Of a stretch of 64,000 bases of DNA, positions 51,424-59,834 are shown piece by piece. The stretch comes from Verrucomicrobiota bacterium (GTDB taxonomy: Bacteria; Verrucomicrobiota; Verrucomicrobiia; Opitutales; Opitutaceae), in contig JACRKC010000088.1 of the NCBI GenBank assembly GCA_016235555.1, positions 1 to 64,000 of the forward strand, written 5' to 3'. The notes below the pieces were generated by a model. It was not told the origin of the DNA. It saw only the letters and a list, made by a program, of their open reading frames with translations, and ran no database searches. The number at the start of each line of letters is the position of its first letter. Within the stretch, counting starts at the first letter, position 1. The position numbers were made by a program, and so were the translations under genes.

Positions 51424-51668
51424 CCTGCATCATGAACGGTAACCTCATTCCCGGACTTGTAGATAACTTTATGCTCCCACACCTCGGGCCAATTCACGTA
51501 AATCGTGTAAGGACCGTTCTTAAACTCTTTTCGGCCGAGCGGAGAGGTTCTTGGCCTACCGTGCTTCCCAATCAACTCTAGCATTTCTGACTCATAGAGT
51601 GGGGCGGAGAAACCAAGAAATAGATATTCAACCTTGGTAGGTTCATGGCGATAAATGTAGGAGGTCAT
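51399..51668 (-). CDS. Hypothetical protein in a low-GC patch
   Basis: About 89 residues from the ATG at 51668 (MTSYIYRHEPTKVEYLFLGF), rich in aromatic and charged residues (KFIDHGRPRTSP-type loop, GPYTIYVNWPEVWEHKVIYK), with no signal peptide or transmembrane helix. I recognise no family. Base composition is clearly lower in GC than the surroundings, shared with the gene upstream (gap of 5 bp), suggesting joint acquisition. An earlier in-frame start at 51761 would overlap the upstream gene heavily. Confidence 0.6.
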   Translation of the reverse strand: MTSYIYRHEPTKVEYLFLGFSAPLYESEMLELIGKHGRPRTSPLGRKEFKNGPYTIYVNWPEVWEHKVIYKSGNEVTVHDAGCRLLPTE

Positions 51669-51673
51669 GTATT

Positions 51674-51997
51674 TTACTTCAGATTGGCAGCGCAGTTGCT
51701 GAGATACAGACAAAGGATGAATATCATCAAACCATACATTAGCCCCTTTATTTTCTCGCACTGTTGACGCACCCGTTTGGTTTCCTTTTCGAGCGAGCGA
51801 ATCGCGTCGATGATTTGCTGCTCTTCAGATTTTTGAAGTTGAGGAAGCAGAGGCGGAGCATTCCCACTGACGATCTTTCTCTCGGGTTGTTCTTTGGTGG
51901 TCGACTTGTTGCCGGAACGGAAAACAAGCAAGAGCACCAAAGCCACAACCAATAGCATTAACCAAGCGAGTGGATTGTTGATGGCATCATCATACAT
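51674..51997 (-). CDS. Hypothetical membrane protein with coiled coil, low-GC
   Basis: 107 residues. A transmembrane helix (PLAWLMLLVVALVLLLVFRS) is followed by a polar linker, then a heptad-type helix (KSEEQQIIDAIRSLEKETKR, VRQQCEKIKG) and a second transmembrane helix (LMYGLMIFILCLYLSNCAAN). This topology, two TMs bridged by a coiled coil, suggests a membrane-anchored assembly protein. No family was recognised. It is low-GC like its partner at 51399 and is 5 bp upstream of that gene. Confidence 0.62.
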   Translation of the reverse strand: MYDDAINNPLAWLMLLVVALVLLLVFRSGNKSTTKEQPERKIVSGNAPPLLPQLQKSEEQQIIDAIRSLEKETKRVRQQCEKIKGLMYGLMIFILCLYLSNCAANLK

Positions 51998-52125
51998 TGG
52001 TTTCTACTTTCTCGGCTTCAGAACGCATTTTCTGCCATTTGCTATCTCCCATACTCGGCGCGGAATATTTGTTGATAGGCAATTCGAATTACTCGCGCAC
52101 AAGTGAATTCTGTTCAGATCGTTGC

Positions 52126-53463
52126 TCACACCCCAAAACCCTTCCGATACTCCTTCTTCAAAAACTGATTTGCGGGGGCGTGGTTCGTGAACTGCATCTT
52201 GGCCGCGTCGTAGTCGAGGCGGCGGCCGGCGCGGATGGCGATGCAGCCGAGCAGCGCGGTTTCGGTGAGGGCGGCGGAGTGGTTGAAGTTTGAGCCGGCG
52301 GCGGGGCCGCCTTTGCAGGCGCGCACCCATTCGGCGAAGTGGTTGCCCTCGATGCGCGGGATGGTCTTGGGCGGGAGCGTAGGCGCGAGGTCGCGCATCT
52401 TGGCTTCGTTGACGATGCGGATGCTGAAGTTGTTCGCGTCAGCGATGACGGTGGCCTTCGTGCCGACGATGAGCGTGTTATTTTCTCCTAGCTTGCGCTC
52501 GGGTTCGAGCTCGGGCGGGCGGGGCGGCTGCAGGTTGCCGTCATACCATTTCACGGTGACAGGGGGCTGCGCGCCGCGGGCGGCGAATTGAAACGTGATG
52601 ATCGAGGCGGTGGGCCAGCTGATGGCGCTGGCTTTGGCGGAGGTGGCTTCGATGCTCACGGGCTGCGTGAGGCCGAGCGCCCAGTAGGCGGCGTCGAGTT
52701 GGTGGCACGCCATGTCGCCGACGGCGCCGGTGCCGAAATCGTAGAAGCCGCGCCAGTTGAACGGCACGTAGGCGGGGTCGAACTCGCGCTTGGGGGCGAC
52801 GCCGAGCCAGAGGTCCCAGTCGAGGCCCTTGGGGACGACGGGCATGAGCTTGCTGTGATCGGGTGCGCTCACGCCCTGCGGCCAGATCGGGCGGTCGGTC
52901 CAGCTGTGGACTTCGCGCACCTCGCCGAGGATGCCGGCGTCGAGCCATTCCTTGAGCAGGCGCGTGCCTTCGCCGGCGTGGCCCTGGTTGCCCATTTGGG
53001 TGGCGAGTTTTTTCTCGCGGGCGACGCGGGCCATCTCGCGGGCTTCCCACACGGCGTGGGCAATGGGTTTTTCGACGAACACGTGTTTGCCGAGCGCCAT
53101 CGCGGCCATCGCGATCGGATAGTGCATGTGATCGGGCGTCGCGATCGAGACGGCGTCGATCTTGTTGCCGACCTGGTCGAGCATCTTGCGATAGTCCTGG
53201 AAGCGCGTGACGTTGGGGTGCGCCTTGAAGGCGGCGGCGCCGCGGGACTCGTCGACATCGCAGAACGCGACGAGGTTTTCGTCCTTGTAGGCGGTGACGT
53301 GGGCTGAGCCGCGACCGCCGCAGCCGACGACGGCGAGGTTGAGTCTGTTGTTCGGCGAGCCGCCGGCTTGGGCCCGCAGGATGGCGGGAAAGGCGAGAGC
53401 GGAGGCCGAGGCGACCGAGGCGCGTTGGAGGAAACTGCGACGGGTGAGGGCAGACTTGGACAT
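52126..53463 (-). CDS. Tat-exported Gfo/Idh/MocA-family oxidoreductase
   Basis: An NAD(P)-dependent sugar oxidoreductase homologue of 445 residues. The ATG at 53463 begins a twin-arginine leader (LTRRSFLQRASVASASALAF); longer upstream reading is not a leader. The Rossmann motif is LNLAVVGCGGRGSAHVTAYK. The family-defining EKP (FVEKPIAHAVWEAREM) and the GNQGHAGEGTRLLKEWLDAG element place it in the exported subgroup common in Planctomycetota and Verrucomicrobiota. The long C-terminal domain holds HFAEWVRACKGGP. The cofactor is probably bound before export. It is 1.5 kb from the exported DegT aminotransferase, an unusual pairing of two Tat-exported keto-sugar enzymes. Confidence 0.93.
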   Translation of the reverse strand: MSKSALTRRSFLQRASVASASALAFPAILRAQAGGSPNNRLNLAVVGCGGRGSAHVTAYKDENLVAFCDVDESRGAAAFKAHPNVTRFQDYRKMLDQVGNKIDAVSIATPDHMHYPIAMAAMALGKHVFVEKPIAHAVWEAREMARVAREKKLATQMGNQGHAGEGTRLLKEWLDAGILGEVREVHSWTDRPIWPQGVSAPDHSKLMPVVPKGLDWDLWLGVAPKREFDPAYVPFNWRGFYDFGTGAVGDMACHQLDAAYWALGLTQPVSIEATSAKASAISWPTASIITFQFAARGAQPPVTVKWYDGNLQPPRPPELEPERKLGENNTLIVGTKATVIADANNFSIRIVNEAKMRDLAPTLPPKTIPRIEGNHFAEWVRACKGGPAAGSNFNHSAALTETALLGCIAIRAGRRLDYDAAKMQFTNHAPANQFLKKEYRKGFGV

Positions 53464-53572
53464 GGTCGAAAAAAAGGGGGTGAAGTCCGGAGAATTAGGG
53501 ACCGACGACCGGCAGTAATCAACGCTGATGACGAATGCGGCGTGAGCGGGGCGCTGCTCGCTTTCGTGCAAT

Positions 53573-53626
53573 GGGGAGGGGCGCTTTTCAGGCGCCCAAG
53601 CCCGGCGGTTGAAAACCGCCGCTCCA
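53573..53626. repeat. Repeat family C
   Basis: GGGGAGGGGCGCTTTTCAGG, CGCCCAAGCCCGGCGGTTGA and AAACCGCCGCTCC: the same two-hairpin element as at 13955-14009 and, inverted, 10891-10946. It lies between divergent genes. Confidence 0.7.
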
Positions 53627-53712
53627 TCGCACCCGTCAGGCAGCGATAAACCGGGGTGCTCCGCGTGCACATCGTGCGTTGAACGTGGGCCGCCTTTCGG
53701 AGACAAACGGGC

Positions 53713-54618
53713 ATGGCGAACCTGAAATGGTGGTGCGTGGCAGTAGCGAGTGTCGCGGCGAGTGCCGCGGTTTTTGCGCAGGACGAAGCGGCACTGGCGC
53801 GCGCGCGGGCGGCGCAATACGCGGGCGGATTCGGCACCTACGCGGGCGCGCCGCGGCGGGTGGATGGGCGGATCGATTGCGACCGGCTGGTCAGCGAACT
53901 CGTGGATCTCCGCGTGACGGCCTACAGTTTTCTCATCTGGACGGGCGAAAAGGATTGGGACGATCTGCAACTTTTCCTGCCAAAAGCGGCGAAGCAGGGC
54001 ATCAAGGTCTGGGTGACGCTCGTGCCGCCGTCGGAGTCGCCGCCGAAGGCGAAGAATTACTCCGAACCGCATCGGCTCGATTTCCAGAAGTGGGCCGAGG
54101 AGATCGCGCGGCTGAGCGTGCGCGAAAAGAATCTCGTGGGCTGGTCGATCGACGATTTCGCGACGAACACGAAGGCGATCGGGATCGACAAACTGGGTGC
54201 GGCGCTGACGGCGGCTCGGGCGATCAATCCGCGGCTGGCGTTTTTTCCCTGCGTCTATTTCCGCTATGTCACGCCAGCCTTCGTGCGCGATGTCGGCCCG
54301 CTGATTGACGGCATCTTTTTCCCGTATCGGGCGGAATCAACGAAGGCGAACCTGGTCGAACTGGCCCCGCTGGAGGACGAGGTGCGCTTGCTGCGCGAGC
54401 GACTCGGGGCGGACAAGGCGGTCGTGTTCATGTTGTATGCGTCGCGACACAGCACGCTGGGTGCGACGAGTGCGGCGTATTGCGATGCGGCGCTCCAGTC
54501 AGCGCGCAAGGTGGCCGATGGCGTGATTGTTTACGTGCACCAGGATCCGGAAAGATCAGCGGAAAAATATCAGATCATGCGGCGGCTGTTCCGCGAGTGG
54601 GCGGCGGCGAAGCGGTAG
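53713..54618 (+). CDS. Exported protein, TIM-barrel-like, unknown function
   Basis: 301 residues with a signal peptide (WWCVAVASVAASAAVFAQD). The body shows alternating beta-alpha units (LVSELVDLRVTAYSFLIWTG, QGIKVWVTLVPPSESPP, GWSIDDFATNTK, AVVFMLYASRHSTLG) typical of an eight-stranded barrel as in glycosidase superfamilies. SIDDF and YFRYVTP hold possible acid residues. It is not assigned to a known GH family. It is divergent from the oxidoreductase gene and upstream of a repeat G element. Confidence 0.72.
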   Translation: MANLKWWCVAVASVAASAAVFAQDEAALARARAAQYAGGFGTYAGAPRRVDGRIDCDRLVSELVDLRVTAYSFLIWTGEKDWDDLQLFLPKAAKQGIKVWVTLVPPSESPPKAKNYSEPHRLDFQKWAEEIARLSVREKNLVGWSIDDFATNTKAIGIDKLGAALTAARAINPRLAFFPCVYFRYVTPAFVRDVGPLIDGIFFPYRAESTKANLVELAPLEDEVRLLRERLGADKAVVFMLYASRHSTLGATSAAYCDAALQSARKVADGVIVYVHQDPERSAEKYQIMRRLFREWAAAKR

Positions 54619-54620
54619 CA

Positions 54621-54704
54621 GGGTGGGCGGGCGCGTCCCGGCGCCCGCATGAGACGGATGAGAGTGACGGGACGAATGCGGGCGCAGGGACGCGCCCGCC
54701 CACC
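54621..54704. repeat. Repeat family G, second full copy
   Basis: GGTGGGCGGGCGCGTCCCGG and GGGACGCGCCCGCCCACC arms with inner GCGCCCGCATGAG...AATGCGGGCGC, as at 14748-14831. It sits between convergent genes. Confidence 0.75.
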
Positions 54705-54720
54705 GGGGTGACGGCTTGGG

Positions 54721-56127
54721 TTACTTGCCTTTCTTCGTGCCGGCGGCGCGAAGCGGCCAGTGGGGCGAGTCGGTGCGGGCGGTGGCGAAGTATTTTTCGA
54801 ATTCGGCCACGATGTCGGCGTGTTGGGCGGCGACGTTGGTTTGCTCACCGAGATCGGCGGCGAGCTGGTAGAGTTCGAGCGGAGCGCCGAGGCGCACGCG
54901 GACGGCCTTCCAGTCGCCGCGGCGGGCGGCTTGCTTGAAGCCGCCTTCGTGAAATTCCCAATAGAGGTAACGAGTGGCGAGTTCCGGCTGCGGGCGGCCG
55001 AGGAGCGCGGGCAGGATGCTCACGCCGTCGCGGCCGGCCGGGGCCTTGGCGCCGGCGACTTCGGCGAACGTCGGCAACAGGTCGCCGAAATACCAGGTGG
55101 CCGCGCTCGTCGCGCCGGCGGGAATGCGGCCGGGCCAGCGGGCGATGGTGGGCACGCGGATGCCGCCTTCGTAGAGATCGCGTTTCGTGCCGCGGAGCGG
55201 GCCCCACGATTTGAAGAACGCGGGATCCTGGCCGCCTTCCTTGTGCGGGCCGTTGTCGGAGGAGAAGATGACGAGCGTGTTTTGTTCGAGGCCGAGTTCT
55301 TTCAAAAGGTCGAGCAACTGGCCCACGTCGCGGTCGAGACGCGTGACCATCGCGGCGAACCATTTGGCGAATTCGGGCCAGTCGCGCTTCGCGTATTCAC
55401 CCTGATCGGGGACTTCGAGACCGAGGGGCTTCGATTCGTTGTTGGCGTGCGGCAGTGTAGGCGAGAAGTAGAGGAAGAACGGCTTCGCGCGGTTCGTGCG
55501 CACGAAATCGAGCGCCTCCTTCAGCATCAGATCGCCGGAGAAGACGGCCTTGTTGCTGGAGATGCCGGCGCCGACGGGCGTCTCGTTCGGGACGAGGTTG
55601 GGGAGCGGGACTTTGGTTTCGTTGCGCACGAGAAAAGTCGGGAACGAGTTGTGCGCGTGCGTCTGGTTGAGGTAGCCGAAGAACAGATCGAAGCCGTGAC
55701 GCGTGGGGAGCCCGGCTTCCGCCGCGCCGAAATCGCCGAGGCCCCATTTGCCGCAGAGCGCGGTGGTGTAGCCCGCGTCCTTGAGCACGGAGGCGATCGT
55801 GATGTCGCCGGGGTCGAGCGACTGGGCGTTGCCCCCGGCGGCGTTGCCGCGCACGCGGGCGTGGCCGTTATGGTTGCCGGTCATGAGCGTGCAACGCGAC
55901 GGGGCGCAAACCGTGGCGCCGGCGTGAGCGTCGGTGAAGCGCGTGCCCTGGGCGGCGAGCCGGTCGAGGTTGGGCGTGCGAATCTCCTTCTGGCCGAAGC
56001 AGCCGACGTCGCCGTAGCCGAGATCGTCGGCCATGATGAAGATGATGTTGGGCCTGGTGTCGGCGGCGGGGGCGGCGAGCGGGGCCAGGAGCAGGAGCGA
56101 GAGGGCGGCGAACGTGCGGGGTTTCAT
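54721..56127 (-). CDS. Exported sulfatase (FGly-type, family S1)
   Basis: 468 residues. The ATG at 56127 starts the signal peptide MKPRTFAALSLLLLAPLAAP. The metal/substrate Asp pair is in NIIFIMADDLGYGDVG. The maturation motif C-x-P-S-R is in TVCAPSRCTLMTG (Cys74 becomes formylglycine, assuming an anaerobic or aerobic maturase elsewhere). C-terminal sulfatase signatures (VIFSSDNGPHKEGG, GTKRDLYEGGIRVPTIARWP) follow. It probably desulfates an environmental glycan, in keeping with the polysaccharide-degradation content of the window. The adjacent upstream DUF2891 gene is divergent. Confidence 0.95.
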   Translation of the reverse strand: MKPRTFAALSLLLLAPLAAPAADTRPNIIFIMADDLGYGDVGCFGQKEIRTPNLDRLAAQGTRFTDAHAGATVCAPSRCTLMTGNHNGHARVRGNAAGGNAQSLDPGDITIASVLKDAGYTTALCGKWGLGDFGAAEAGLPTRHGFDLFFGYLNQTHAHNSFPTFLVRNETKVPLPNLVPNETPVGAGISSNKAVFSGDLMLKEALDFVRTNRAKPFFLYFSPTLPHANNESKPLGLEVPDQGEYAKRDWPEFAKWFAAMVTRLDRDVGQLLDLLKELGLEQNTLVIFSSDNGPHKEGGQDPAFFKSWGPLRGTKRDLYEGGIRVPTIARWPGRIPAGATSAATWYFGDLLPTFAEVAGAKAPAGRDGVSILPALLGRPQPELATRYLYWEFHEGGFKQAARRGDWKAVRVRLGAPLELYQLAADLGEQTNVAAQHADIVAEFEKYFATARTDSPHWPLRAAGTKKGK

Positions 56128-56222
56128 GGAGGAAAGGCAAATGGCGGAATTGGCCACAAAAAGCGCAGAAAGCTCAAAAATCAGAGTGGTTCTTTTTGTG
56201 CCTTATGTGCTTTTTGTGGCCA

Positions 56223-57302
56223 ATGAAGAAAATCACCAGCGTGATTCTGGTTTGTTCGTTCGCCGTTGCGGCGATGGGCGCGGAAGGGTTGGACCGGGAG
56301 AAGGCGGCGGCCTTTGTGCAGCTCGCGTTGAAGGGCATCGACCGCGAGTATCCGAACAAGCCGGGTGAAGTGCTGCGCGGGCCCGAGGACATCATGAGCC
56401 CGCGTGCGATGCACCCGGCGTTCTACGGCAACTTCGACTGGCACTCGTGCGTGCACGGCCACTGGCTGGTGGTGCGGCTGCTGCGGCTGTATCCCGACCT
56501 CGCCGGGGCGGCCGAGGCCCGCGCGCGGCTCGGCGCGCATCTGGCCGCGGCGAACCTGGCCAAGGAGGCCGCCTACTTTGAGCCGAAGGACAACCGGAGC
56601 TTCGAGCGCATGTATGGATGGGCGTGGACGCTGCGGCTGACAGCGGAGTTGAAGGCGTGGGACGATCCCGAGGCGCGCCAGTGGGCGAAGAACATGGCGC
56701 CGCTCGAGCAGAAGATCGTCGAGCTCACGAAGAACTTTCTGCCCCGGCTCACCTATCCGGTGCGCACGGGCGTGCATCCGGACACGGCTTTCGCGCTGGG
56801 ACAAATCATCGATTACGCGCGAGCGGTCGGCGATGAGGCGTTGGAGAAACTGGCGGCTGTGCGCGCCCGGGAGTATTACCTCGGCGATCGAAACTACCCG
56901 ACCAACTACGAACCGTCGGGGGAGGATTTCTTTTCGCCGGGGCTGAACGAGGCGGATCTGTTGCGCCGCGTGCTGTCCCGGGAGGAGTTTTCGCGCTGGC
57001 TCGATGGCTTCCTGCCCGGGCTGCGCAAGGGCGACCTCGGTAACTGGTCGCGGGCCGCCGAGGTGAGCGATCTCACGGATGGACGCATCGTGCATCTCGT
57101 GGGCCTCAACCTCAGCCGGGCCTGGACGATGAGCGGCGTGCTATCGGCGCTCGCGACGGGCGATCCGCGCCGGGCGCCGCTGGAGACGGCCGTGAAGCTG
57201 CACGAGGCGGCGGGGCTAAGGCACGTTTTCAGTGGCCACTACGAAGGCGAACACTGGCTGGCGACGTTTGCGGTGTATCACGTCTCGGGCGCGGGAAGGT
57301 AG
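56223..57302 (+). CDS. DUF2891-family exported protein
   Basis: 359 residues. The ATG at 56223 precedes a signal peptide (MKKITSVILVCSFAVAAMGA). It has the hallmark HPAFYGNFDWHSCVHGHWLV followed by VRLLRLYP of DUF2891, a helix-toroid-like family (AYFEPKDNRSFERMYGWAWT, VRTGVHPDTAFALGQIIDYA, YEPSGEDFFSPGLNEADLLR) whose function is unknown to me. It may be a polysaccharide-processing protein, given the adjacent divergent sulfatase. Conserved His and Asp in FDWHS and the second GEDFFSPGL are candidate catalytic residues. The gap to the sulfatase start is 95 bp. Confidence 0.88.
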   Translation: MKKITSVILVCSFAVAAMGAEGLDREKAAAFVQLALKGIDREYPNKPGEVLRGPEDIMSPRAMHPAFYGNFDWHSCVHGHWLVVRLLRLYPDLAGAAEARARLGAHLAAANLAKEAAYFEPKDNRSFERMYGWAWTLRLTAELKAWDDPEARQWAKNMAPLEQKIVELTKNFLPRLTYPVRTGVHPDTAFALGQIIDYARAVGDEALEKLAAVRAREYYLGDRNYPTNYEPSGEDFFSPGLNEADLLRRVLSREEFSRWLDGFLPGLRKGDLGNWSRAAEVSDLTDGRIVHLVGLNLSRAWTMSGVLSALATGDPRRAPLETAVKLHEAAGLRHVFSGHYEGEHWLATFAVYHVSGAGR

Positions 57303-57330
57303 GGGTGTGCTTGCAGGCGATGACTTGGCC

Positions 57331-57398
57331 GTGGCACGGGTCTCCCGACCGGTGGTCGTGGGTGACACGGCCCTCACGGGTCAGGAGACCCGTGCCAC
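57331..57398. repeat. Repeat family D, copy 2
   Basis: GTGGCACGGGTCTCCCGACC and GGTCAGGAGACCCGTGCCAC arms, as at 1254-1309, in the convergent gap between the DUF2891 and aldo/keto reductase genes. A K repeat follows directly. Confidence 0.7.
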
Positions 57399-57400
57399 GG

Positions 57401-57425
57401 AATCGCCTGCAAGCAGGCTCCTACC
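57401..57425. repeat. Repeat family K, copy 2
   Basis: Identical to 10959-10983 over 25 bp (AATCGCCTGCAAGCAGGCTC then CTACC). Confidence 0.6.
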
Positions 57426-57448
57426 GCCCGGCGCTCGAAAGCAGGTGA

Positions 57449-58444
57449 CTAGGCCCCCACGATGCGGTCGATCGCGGCGAGTTCGTCGGTGCTGAGCAGC
57501 GGGTTTTTCAGGGCGGCGAGGTTTTCCTCGATCTGGCTGGTCTTGCTCGCGCCGATGAGGGCGCTGGTGATCGTGGGCTGACGCAACACCCATACGAGTG
57601 CGAGCTGCGCGAGGGATTGCCCACGGGACCGGGCGAGGGCGTCGAGCTGGCGGATTTGCTGGAGTTTCTCCGCGGTGATGTGCTCGGGCTTGAGGAAACG
57701 CGGATCGTGTGCGGCGCGGGAATCGGCCGGGATGCCGGCGAGGTAACGATTGGTGAGCAGGCCTTGCGCGAGCGGGCAGAACGCGATGCCGCCGATGCCT
57801 TCGTCGGCGAGCACGCGCGTGAGACCGCGCTCGATCCAGCGTTCGAAGAGGTGATATTTGGGCTGATGGATGAGGCAGGGCGTGCCGAGCTCGCGGAGGA
57901 GTTTTGCGGCGCGGGCGGTTTGTTCGGCGTTGTAGTTGGAGAGGCCGACGTAGAGGGCCTTGCCGGAGCGCACTGCGTGAGCGAGGGCGCCCATCGTCTC
58001 GTCGAGCGGGGTGTTGGGATCGGGGCGGTGCGAGTAGAAGATGTCGACGTAGTCGAGTTTCATGCGGCGGAGCGACTGGTCGAGCGAGGCGAGCAGATAT
58101 TTGCGCGAGCCCCAGTCGCCGTAGGGGCCGTCCCACATCGTGTAGCCGGCCTTCGTCGAGACGATCAGCTCGTCGCGGTGGCCGGCGAGGTCGGCGTGCA
58201 GCACGCGGCCGAAGGTCTCCTCGGCCGAGCCGGGCGGCGGACCGTAGTTGTTGGCGAGATCGAAGTGGGTGATGCCGAGGTCGAAGGCGCGGAGGATGAG
58301 CGCGCGGGCGTTGGCTTGGTCGTGATCGGCGCCGAAGTTATGCCACAGGCCGAGCGAAATGGCGGGGAGTTTGAGGCCGCTGCGACCGCAGTGGCGGTAG
58401 AGGACGGGGAGATCGTAACGGGTGGAGGCGGGCTGGTGCGGCAT
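57449..58444 (-). CDS. Aldo/keto reductase (YghZ/GPR-like)
   Basis: A cytoplasmic NADPH-dependent reductase of 331 residues from the ATG at 58444; an earlier start at 58498 would overlap the neighbouring terminator. It is an (alpha/beta)8 barrel with the catalytic tetrad in FDLANNYGPP (Asp, Tyr), LIVSTKAGYTM (Lys) and IFYSHRPDPNTP (His), and the C-terminal NADP site (VLRQPTITSALIGASKTSQI). The DGPYGDWGSRKYLLASLDQS sequence is typical of the L-glyceraldehyde-3-phosphate reductase-type subgroup that clears methylglyoxal-like aldehydes. It is a single gene. Confidence 0.92.
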   Translation of the reverse strand: MPHQPASTRYDLPVLYRHCGRSGLKLPAISLGLWHNFGADHDQANARALILRAFDLGITHFDLANNYGPPPGSAEETFGRVLHADLAGHRDELIVSTKAGYTMWDGPYGDWGSRKYLLASLDQSLRRMKLDYVDIFYSHRPDPNTPLDETMGALAHAVRSGKALYVGLSNYNAEQTARAAKLLRELGTPCLIHQPKYHLFERWIERGLTRVLADEGIGGIAFCPLAQGLLTNRYLAGIPADSRAAHDPRFLKPEHITAEKLQQIRQLDALARSRGQSLAQLALVWVLRQPTITSALIGASKTSQIEENLAALKNPLLSTDELAAIDRIVGA

Positions 58445-58495
58445 GGCGGTGACGGAATCAGATGGATTGCTTCGCGCCGGAGGTGCTCGCAATGA

Positions 58496-58531
58496 CAAAC
58501 AAAAACCCCGCCGGCGAACCGGCGGGGCATT
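58496..58531 (-). terminator. Rho-independent terminator of hpf
   Basis: CCCCGCCGG and CCGGCGGGG arms around a 4-base loop are followed on the minus strand by TTTTTGTTTGT. It lies 37 bp past the HPF stop codon. Confidence 0.75.
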
Positions 58532-58567
58532 TCCGAACTCTTGATCGGGTGGGAAACGCGGCCGTGG

Positions 58568-58939
58568 CTACACGGCTTTCGGCAGCGCGTCGGTGAGTTC
58601 GACGGCGTGCGGATGGTTGCGTTTGACGCGGTGCAACTGGTGCCGGCGGGCGAGCATGCGGTCGAGCTTGTCGACGAGCATGGAGATCGCCTTGTGGCAT
58701 TCGTCGGCCTCGACGATGGCGTTCATCTCGGGGCCTTGGACTACGACATGGCCTTTGGCCTTGAACCGGGCTGCGACATCTTCCTTGCGGTCGCATTCCA
58801 GCTCCACGCGGAGGCGCACGATGCGCTCCTCGTGTCGAAACAATCGCTCGGCTTTCTCGCGAACGAACGTCTTCAGAGAGGGCGTCAGTTCGAGGTGAAT
58901 GCCAGAGACGATTACTTCGTGTTGGTTTTGGCTGTTCAT
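58568..58939 (-). CDS. hpf: Ribosome hibernation-promoting factor (short HPF/RaiA type)
   Basis: 123 residues from the ATG at 58939 (MNSQNQHEVIVSGIHLELTP), the typical start. It is the single-domain short form that binds the 30S subunit tRNA/mRNA channel in stationary phase. Conserved elements are LKTFVREKAERLFRHEERIV, the basic pair near RVELECDRKED, and VVVQGPEMNAIVEADECHKA, which line the ribosome-binding face. There is no C-terminal dimerisation domain of the long form. It is divergent from the SDR gene with a 76-bp gap. Confidence 0.92.
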   Translation of the reverse strand: MNSQNQHEVIVSGIHLELTPSLKTFVREKAERLFRHEERIVRLRVELECDRKEDVAARFKAKGHVVVQGPEMNAIVEADECHKAISMLVDKLDRMLARRHQLHRVKRNHPHAVELTDALPKAV

Positions 58940-59015
58940 GTTTCTGCTGTTGGTTTGGGTTGAATCGGGTGCGCGCAATACGCCCGCCCCGGGGAAAACT
59001 GCCATCAATGCCGTC

Positions 59016-59834
59016 GTGCCTTCGCTAAGCGAATATTTGAGAACCTTCTCGACCGTGGTGGTCACGGGCGGATCTTCCGGCATTGGAAAATCGTTCATTG
59101 AGCTGTGCGGCAAACTGCACGCGGGACTCACCGTTTGCAACCTCTCTCGGCGCGATCCCGGCAAAATTTTTTCGGGGAAAAGATTGAACCATTTCCCGTG
59201 CGATCTGTCGCGCAGCGCCGAGGTGGAGCGCGTGGCGGGCGCGCTGGGGGAATTCCTCCAGCGGGAAGTGCCGGCCGGTCGCGTGTTGCTCATCAACAAC
59301 AGTGGTTTCGGCGCATACGGTGCATTTCCTGAGCCAAATCTCGCGCACCAGCTCGAAATGATCGACGTGAATGTGCGGGCGGTCGTGGACCTGACCGGCC
59401 GGCTGCTGCCGCTGCTGCGGGAGCGCGGTGGCGCGATCGTGAACGTGGCGTCGACGGCGGCGTTTCAACCCACGGCGTGGATGGCCACGTATGGGGCGAC
59501 CAAGGCGTTCCTGCTGCACTGGAGTCTCGCGCTCAACGAGGAACTGCGGGGCCGCGGGGTGCGCACGCTGGCGGTTTGCCCTGGGCCGACCACGACGGAG
59601 TTTGGCCGCCGGGCGGGGCTCAAGCCAGGCAGCGCGCCACCGATGCTGAGCATGACGAGCGAAGAGGTCGTCGGGATTTCGTTGCGGGCGCTCGCCGCCG
59701 GGCGGTCGCAGGTGGTGACCGGTTGGAAAAACAAGTCCTACGTGGCGGTGTCGTCGCGGTTGCCGAAGCCAGTGGCCGCGCGCGTCGGCGCGAAAGTGCT
59801 GGCCCAGCTCCGGCTGAAAAAGGTCGGACGATGA
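59016..59834 (+). CDS. Short-chain dehydrogenase/reductase
   Basis: About 272 residues from a GTG at 59016; the earlier in-frame start at 58899 extends into the hpf gene and is rejected. The NAD(P)-binding TGGSSGIGKSF and NNSGFGAYGAF are classical SDR motifs. The catalytic Ser-Tyr-Lys are in VNVASTAAFQ and TYGATKAFLLHWS, and NVRAVVDLTGRL carries the Asn. It belongs with the acyl/lipid reductase-like group, but the substrate is unknown. Its stop overlaps the next gene by 4 bp (ATGA), so the two are translated together. Confidence 0.9.
   Translation: MPSLSEYLRTFSTVVVTGGSSGIGKSFIELCGKLHAGLTVCNLSRRDPGKIFSGKRLNHFPCDLSRSAEVERVAGALGEFLQREVPAGRVLLINNSGFGAYGAFPEPNLAHQLEMIDVNVRAVVDLTGRLLPLLRERGGAIVNVASTAAFQPTAWMATYGATKAFLLHWSLALNEELRGRGVRTLAVCPGPTTTEFGRRAGLKPGSAPPMLSMTSEEVVGISLRALAAGRSQVVTGWKNKSYVAVSSRLPKPVAARVGAKVLAQLRLKKVGR

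Noticed and set aside
53301-54072. Upstream extension of the Gfo/Idh oxidoreductase reading
   Set aside because: The extension has no leader or domain and overlaps the divergent gene. The ATG at 53463 gives a perfect Tat leader.
58899-59015. Longer SDR start with an N-terminal hydrophobic stretch
   Set aside because: It overlaps the divergent hpf start codon region and adds no recognised domain; a GTG at 59016 leaves the normal SDR N-terminus.
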